Below are positions 60,279 to 64,000 of a stretch of 64,000 nucleotides of DNA, in pieces. The stretch's first letter is position 1. Each line of letters opens with the position of its first letter. This stretch comes from an uncultured Pelagibacteraceae bacterium (GTDB lineage: Bacteria; Pseudomonadota; Alphaproteobacteria; Pelagibacterales; Pelagibacteraceae), in NCBI GenBank assembly GCA_902580895.1, contig CACHMJ010000005.1, positions 1 to 64,000 of the forward strand, given 5' to 3'. Both the position numbers and the translations under genes were made by a program. Under the pieces are notes generated by a model. That model saw nothing but the letters and a program-made list of their open reading frames with translations, ran no database searches and was not told the DNA's origin.

Positions 60279-60300
60279 AAAGTGTATGCTTAATTCAGAT
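60259..60300 (+). promoter_or_regulatory. inverted repeat around the RSH start, candidate operator
   Basis: ATCTGAATTAA (60259-60269) and TTAATTCAGAT (60290-60300) are a perfect 11-bp inverted repeat. The 20-bp centre contains the TATAAT -10 and the ATG at 60286. In a read-through transcript from folK the same repeat would fold a hairpin over the start codon. Confidence 0.5.
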
Positions 60301-62031
60301 GATTTAATAAATAAAGTTAAAGGATATAATAAGTTTTTAAATCCAGATAGGTTAAATAAGGCCTATGACTTTGCAGTAAAGGCCCATAGCAATCAAAAAA
60401 GAGCCTCAGGTGATCCGTACTCAGTCCATCCAATTGAAGTAGCAAATATATTAACCGATTTAAAATTAGATAGTGCAACCATAACGACGGGTTTATTACA
60501 TGACACAATAGAGGATACATACGCAACTTATGAAACTATCAAAGGTGAGTTTGGAGATGAAGTTGCAGATTTAGTAGATGGTGTTACAAAAATATCTGCG
60601 CTTGAAAATAATGCATCATCCAATTCAAAAGCAGAAAATTTTAGGAAATTAATTTTAGCAACTTCAAAAGATATTAGAGTTTTATTAGTAAAAATTGCTG
60701 ATCGATTACATAACATGAGAACTATAAAAGCAATTTCAAAAGAGGAAAAAAGAAAAAGGATTTCCCAAGAAACTATGGAAATTTATGCTCCTTTGGCAGA
60801 CAGGATGGGAATGCATAGAATCAGGGATGAGTTAGAAGATCTTTCTTTTGAAATTTTAAATAATGAGGCTAGATCGTTAATTCAAAAAAGACTTGATGAA
60901 ATAAAATTAGATAAAAAAGATATTTTTGAGACCTTATCAACTGAAATAAGAAAATTATTAGATCAAAATAAAATTTCTTCAAAAATTTATGGAAGAGAAA
61001 AAACACCTTTCTCAATCTGGAGAAAAGTTCAGAAAAAAAGAGTTTCTTTGGAACAAATTACAGATATCATTGGATTTAGAATTATTTTGGATAATGTTGA
61101 CGATTGTTATAAAACCTTAGGAATAATTCACAAAGAATATAATTGTATACCTGGGAAATTTAAAGATTATATATCTTCAGCAAAAATTAATGGCTATAAA
61201 TCAATTCATACTGCAGTTATTGGATCTAACAGAAAACCTATAGAAATTCAAATAAGAACTAAAGAGATGCACGATTTTGCTGAGAGAGGAATAGCGTCTC
61301 ACTGGCAATATAAGTCCTCAGAAAAATTCAACTCTCTTACCTGGAAAGAATATGATTGGTTGAAAGATTTGGTTGAAATTATAGAAAAAAATGAAAATCC
61401 TGAACACTCTTACGAATATACTAAACTTCAAATGTTCCAGGAAAATGTTTTTTGTTTTACTCCCAAAGGTTCAGTAATTAAATTACCTAAAGATGCAACT
61501 GCAATAGATTTCGCTTATGCAGTCCATACAAAAATTGGTGATACGGCAGTTGGATGTGAAATAAATGGAAATAAGAGTGAACTTCAATCAATTTTAAGAA
61601 ATGGTGATAGAATAAAAATAATTACTTCAAAAAATCAGTCACCGTCACTTCACTGGATTCCAACAACAAAAACTGGAAAAGCCAGAGCTGCTATAAGAAG
61701 ATATTGGCATGATAGGGGTGAGGAGAAGCAGGAAAGAATAAAGAAATACAATACTACTTTATGGATTTCATTACCTGATAAACCAGGGCAACTAGGAAAT
61801 GTAAGTTCATTAATAGGTGAACATAAATTAAATATTTCAAATTTGGTAATGGCTGGAAAAAAACCTGACTATATCAATTTTAAATTTCAGCTGATAATAA
61901 GAGATTTGAAAAATTTTACTAATTTTATTGCAGAGCTTAAACAAAAAGGTATAAAATTTAAGATAATTAGACACGAAGATAAAAGAAATGCTTTCACACA
62001 AAAAATCCTTAGATATTTTAAGAAAGACTAA
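60286..62031 (+). CDS. bifunctional (p)ppGpp synthetase/hydrolase of the RelA/SpoT (RSH) family, shortened
   Basis: 581 residues against the usual ~700-740. HD hydrolase domain at about 28-170 with H48 and the LLHDTIEDT motif (H72, D73, E76, D77). Synthetase domain at about 215-345 with YGREKTPFSIWRKVQ and NGYKSIHTAV. TGS domain at about 388-447 (VFCFTPKGSVIKLPKDATAI), and an ACT-type domain from about 497 (LPDKPGQLGNVSSLIGEHKL). The helical and zinc-finger/coiled-coil region normally between TGS and ACT is reduced to a few tens of residues. Both catalytic sites look intact, so it is probably the only stringent-response enzyme. Confidence 0.93.
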   Translation: MLNSDDLINKVKGYNKFLNPDRLNKAYDFAVKAHSNQKRASGDPYSVHPIEVANILTDLKLDSATITTGLLHDTIEDTYATYETIKGEFGDEVADLVDGVTKISALENNASSNSKAENFRKLILATSKDIRVLLVKIADRLHNMRTIKAISKEEKRKRISQETMEIYAPLADRMGMHRIRDELEDLSFEILNNEARSLIQKRLDEIKLDKKDIFETLSTEIRKLLDQNKISSKIYGREKTPFSIWRKVQKKRVSLEQITDIIGFRIILDNVDDCYKTLGIIHKEYNCIPGKFKDYISSAKINGYKSIHTAVIGSNRKPIEIQIRTKEMHDFAERGIASHWQYKSSEKFNSLTWKEYDWLKDLVEIIEKNENPEHSYEYTKLQMFQENVFCFTPKGSVIKLPKDATAIDFAYAVHTKIGDTAVGCEINGNKSELQSILRNGDRIKIITSKNQSPSLHWIPTTKTGKARAAIRRYWHDRGEEKQERIKKYNTTLWISLPDKPGQLGNVSSLIGEHKLNISNLVMAGKKPDYINFKFQLIIRDLKNFTNFIAELKQKGIKFKIIRHEDKRNAFTQKILRYFKKD

Positions 62032-62575
62032 TGCTTTATTAGAAGGACACTTCATTTTATCTTCTGGATTACATTCTTCAAAGTATATCCAGTGTGCTAA
62101 ACTTTTAAGTTATCCATCAAAAGCTGAAAAAATATGTAAATCATTGGCTTTTAAGATTAAAAAAAATTTCAAAAAATTTGATTTAATTTTAGCCCCAGCT
62201 ATTGGTGGTATTGTGATAGGTTATGAAATTGGTAGGATTTTAAAAAAAGAGACGATTTTTTGTGAGAGAGTTAAGGGTGAATTCGCTTTAAGAAGAGGTT
62301 TTAAAATTAAAAAAGGGTCTAAGGTTATTATTATTGAGGATGTAATAACAACTGGAAAGTCTAGTATGGAATGCGTAAAACTAATAAAAAAATCTAATGC
62401 AAAATTAGTTGGTTTTGCCACAATCATTGACAGATCATCAAAGAAAACATTGAAAATAAAACAAAAAATAATTTCACACCTTAAAATTGAAGTACCAACT
62501 TATAAATCAAACAAAATACCAAAGGAATTAGACTCAATACCCATTTCAACACCAGGAAGCAGATTTATTAAGTGA
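61988..62575 (+). CDS. pyrE: orotate phosphoribosyltransferase
   Basis: Joins orotate and PRPP to make OMP in pyrimidine synthesis. 195 residues. GHFILSSGLHSSKYIQCAKL near 19-38 and the PRPP loop VIIIEDVITTGKSSMECV near 112-129. Starts 44 bp inside the RSH gene; the start is supported because sequence homologous to the N-terminal helix begins there and no later ATG precedes the conserved LLEGHF. GTGA overlap with pdxJ. Confidence 0.95.
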   Translation: MLSHKKSLDILRKTNALLEGHFILSSGLHSSKYIQCAKLLSYPSKAEKICKSLAFKIKKNFKKFDLILAPAIGGIVIGYEIGRILKKETIFCERVKGEFALRRGFKIKKGSKVIIIEDVITTGKSSMECVKLIKKSNAKLVGFATIIDRSSKKTLKIKQKIISHLKIEVPTYKSNKIPKELDSIPISTPGSRFIK

Positions 62576-63291
62576 AACGATTAGGAGTAAATATTGATCA
62601 TGTTGCGACAGTTCGAAATGCCAGAGGTGAAATTCATCCTGACCCATATAAAGCTGCATTATTTGTTAAAAAAAAAGGTGCTGACTCAATTACAATACAC
62701 CTTCGAGAGGACAGGAGACACATAAGAGATTTAGACGCAAAAAAAATTTGTTCAATAAAAAAGTTGTTAGTAAATTTAGAAATTTCAACAAATAGTAATA
62801 TCGTTAAATATGCTTTGAAAATAAAACCAAAATTTATTTGTATTGTGCCTGAAAATAGAAATGAAATAACAACTGAAGGTGGTTTAGATTTAAATAAGAA
62901 TAAAAACAAAATTAAAAAGATAATATCACAATTTAAAAAAAAAAAGATTAGAACAAGTTTATTTGTAAACCCAAGTATAAAAGATATTTATTTGTCTAAA
63001 GAAATGGGTGCTGACTGTATTGAAATACACACTGGACATTTTTCCAATCTGATAAAAGCAAAAAAACCTTTTATCAAGGAATTTTTAAGAATTAAGAAAT
63101 GTGCAATATTAGCATCAAAAATTGGTGTTGAAGTACATGCTGGGCACGGCCTGGATTTCAAATCTACTAAGATGCTAACCAAGATAAATGAAATAGTAGA
63201 ATTTAATATTGGACATTTTATTATCGGCGAGTCTATTTTTTATGGTTTACCATTTGTCATAAAAAAGTTTAAAAGAATTATCAAAAATTAG
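62572..63291 (+). CDS. pdxJ: pyridoxine 5'-phosphate synthase
   Basis: Last step of DXP-dependent vitamin B6 synthesis. 239 residues from a GTG overlapping the pyrE stop by 4 bp. LGVNIDHVATVRNARGEIHP at 3-22, ITIHLREDRRHIRDLD, IEIHTGHFSN and GHFIIGESIFYGL are family blocks. Normal length. One base precedes acpS. Confidence 0.97.
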   Translation: MKRLGVNIDHVATVRNARGEIHPDPYKAALFVKKKGADSITIHLREDRRHIRDLDAKKICSIKKLLVNLEISTNSNIVKYALKIKPKFICIVPENRNEITTEGGLDLNKNKNKIKKIISQFKKKKIRTSLFVNPSIKDIYLSKEMGADCIEIHTGHFSNLIKAKKPFIKEFLRIKKCAILASKIGVEVHAGHGLDFKSTKMLTKINEIVEFNIGHFIIGESIFYGLPFVIKKFKRIIKN

Positions 63292-63292
63292 A

Positions 63293-63688
63293 ATGAAAAT
63301 ATTAGGTATCGGTGTAGATATTATTGAAAATAAAAGACTAAAAAAATCTATCAAAAATAAAAGTTTTCTCTCGAGATTGTTTACTTTGATCGAAATTAAA
63401 AACTCCAGGTTAGTAAAAGATAAATCTGTCTATTTTTCAAAAAAATTTGCAGCGAAAGAATCATTTTCAAAAGCAATTGGTACCGGTTTTAGAAAAGGTT
63501 TAAATTTCAAAGATATTGAAATTTTAAATGATAATTTAGGCAAACCATATTTTAGACTAAATAACAAAATAAAAAAAATTATATCAAAAACATTAAAAGT
63601 TAAAAATTTTGATATATTTCTTTCAATATCTGATGAAAAAGAATATTCAATTGCATTTACTATAATTCAGGCAAAAAATGTTAAATAA
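63293..63688 (+). CDS. acpS: holo-[acyl-carrier-protein] synthase
   Basis: Transfers 4'-phosphopantetheine from CoA to ACP. 131 residues. GIGVDIIENKRLKKS (D9 region) and FAAKESFSKAIGTGFRKGL are the two magnesium/CoA-binding blocks. Overlaps lepB by 11 bp. The pdxJ-acpS-lepB order is typical of alphaproteobacteria. Confidence 0.96.
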   Translation: MKILGIGVDIIENKRLKKSIKNKSFLSRLFTLIEIKNSRLVKDKSVYFSKKFAAKESFSKAIGTGFRKGLNFKDIEILNDNLGKPYFRLNNKIKKIISKTLKVKNFDIFLSISDEKEYSIAFTIIQAKNVK

Positions 63689-64000
63689 AAAATTTTTTAT
63701 AGAAAACTTTAAGACACTTTTTTATGCCTTTATAATAGCTATAATTATCAGATCTTTAATTATTCAACCCTTTTATATTCCATCTTCATCTATGGAACCT
63801 GGTTTGTTAGTTGGAGACCGACTTTTTGTAACAAAATATTCATATGGATACAGCAAGCACTCATTTCCATTTAGTCCGCCTATTTTTGAGAATAGAATTT
63901 TTTCTAGCAAGCCAAATAGGGGTGACGTAATAGTTTTCAAAACCCCTGCAGATAATAGAACAGATTATATTAAAAGACTTATTGGTCTACCGGGAGATAG
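63678..64000 (+). CDS. lepB: signal peptidase I, N-terminal part (3' end outside window)
   Basis: Removes signal peptides on the periplasmic side of the inner membrane. The first 107 residues are visible: membrane anchor at about 13-30, nucleophile S38 in IPSSSMEPGLLVGDR, and general-base K99 in DYIKRLIGLPGD. The start ATG at 63678 lies 11 bp before the end of the acpS reading frame. The window ends before boxes D and E. Confidence 0.96.
   Translation, partial: MLNKKFFIENFKTLFYAFIIAIIIRSLIIQPFYIPSSSMEPGLLVGDRLFVTKYSYGYSKHSFPFSPPIFENRIFSSKPNRGDVIVFKTPADNRTDYIKRLIGLPGD

Noticed and set aside
1..64000. Mobile elements, CRISPR arrays, defence or secretion islands
   Set aside because: Every long frame fits a core gene; no transposase, integrase, direct-repeat array or composition shift was seen on either strand.

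Overview
The window is a stretch of core chromosome from a very AT-rich (roughly 70% A+T by eye, not counted), extremely compact alphaproteobacterial genome. It is most likely SAR11 ('Candidatus Pelagibacter' / Pelagibacterales). The reasons are lysine-rich proteins coded by A-runs, gene spacings of mostly 0-15 bp with many ATGA or TAATG overlaps, a heterotetrameric sarcosine oxidase operon, short proteins such as a LID-less adenylate kinase and a 581-residue RSH, and alphaproteobacterial gene orders (pyrB-pyrC-plsY-topA; dapA-smpB-...-RSH-pyrE-pdxJ-acpS-lepB). I see no rRNA, insertion sequence, phage, CRISPR or plasmid gene. No gene-free stretch exceeds 300 bp; the longest are 14097-14256 and 1377-1506, both described below.

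Layout. 1-1376: end of NAD kinase, tRNA-Thr (minus strand) and rlmB (minus strand). 1507-14096: a plus-strand cluster tRNA-Tyr, tRNA-Gly, tuf, tRNA-Trp, secE, nusG, rplK, rplA, rplJ, rplL, rpoB, rpoC. 14127-27781: a promoter and structured leader, then one almost gap-free operon rpsL-rpsG-fusA joined directly to the S10 and spc gene sets through secY-adk (no tuf after fusA, no rpmD after rpsE). 27786-31077: a second promoter and the alpha operon rpsM-rpsK-rpoA-rplQ plus a pseudouridine synthase. 31055-36535: lipB, mgtE, panC, galU, udg, ridA-like. 36563-42699: a minus-strand group ruvX-pyrB-pyrC-plsY-topA-small secreted protein. 42750-49350: gatCAB, an O-methyltransferase, trhO, a MATE transporter and a secreted nuclease. 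49347-56012: minus-strand soxBDAG (sarcosine oxidase) followed by an amino-acid-type ABC binding protein and permease. 56077-64000: tRNA-Ser, a lytic transglycosylase, then dapA-smpB-folK-RSH-pyrE-pdxJ-acpS-lepB (cut by the window end).

How it works together. The first half is the transcription and translation machinery in a nearly ancestral bacterial order, driven by a few recognisable sigma70-type promoters with 16-17 bp spacers and G/C-containing discriminators. Those discriminators may make the promoters responsive to ppGpp from the RSH enzyme encoded at 60286. The second half holds cell-envelope, pyrimidine, cofactor and one-carbon genes. Sarcosine oxidase makes glycine and methylene-THF, and the adjacent ABC subunits may bring in a substrate.

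No clearly new multi-gene system is present. The observations most worth checking are a two-hairpin leader before rpsL, inverted repeats straddling the sox and RSH promoters, a pyrC whose product lacks the metal-binding HxH, an RSH missing its central regulatory region, an ABC permease with a lipoprotein-like N-terminus, and several start codons placed 4-8 bp after a -10 element (possible leaderless mRNAs). All family assignments are from recognised motifs and gene order; no database search was possible.
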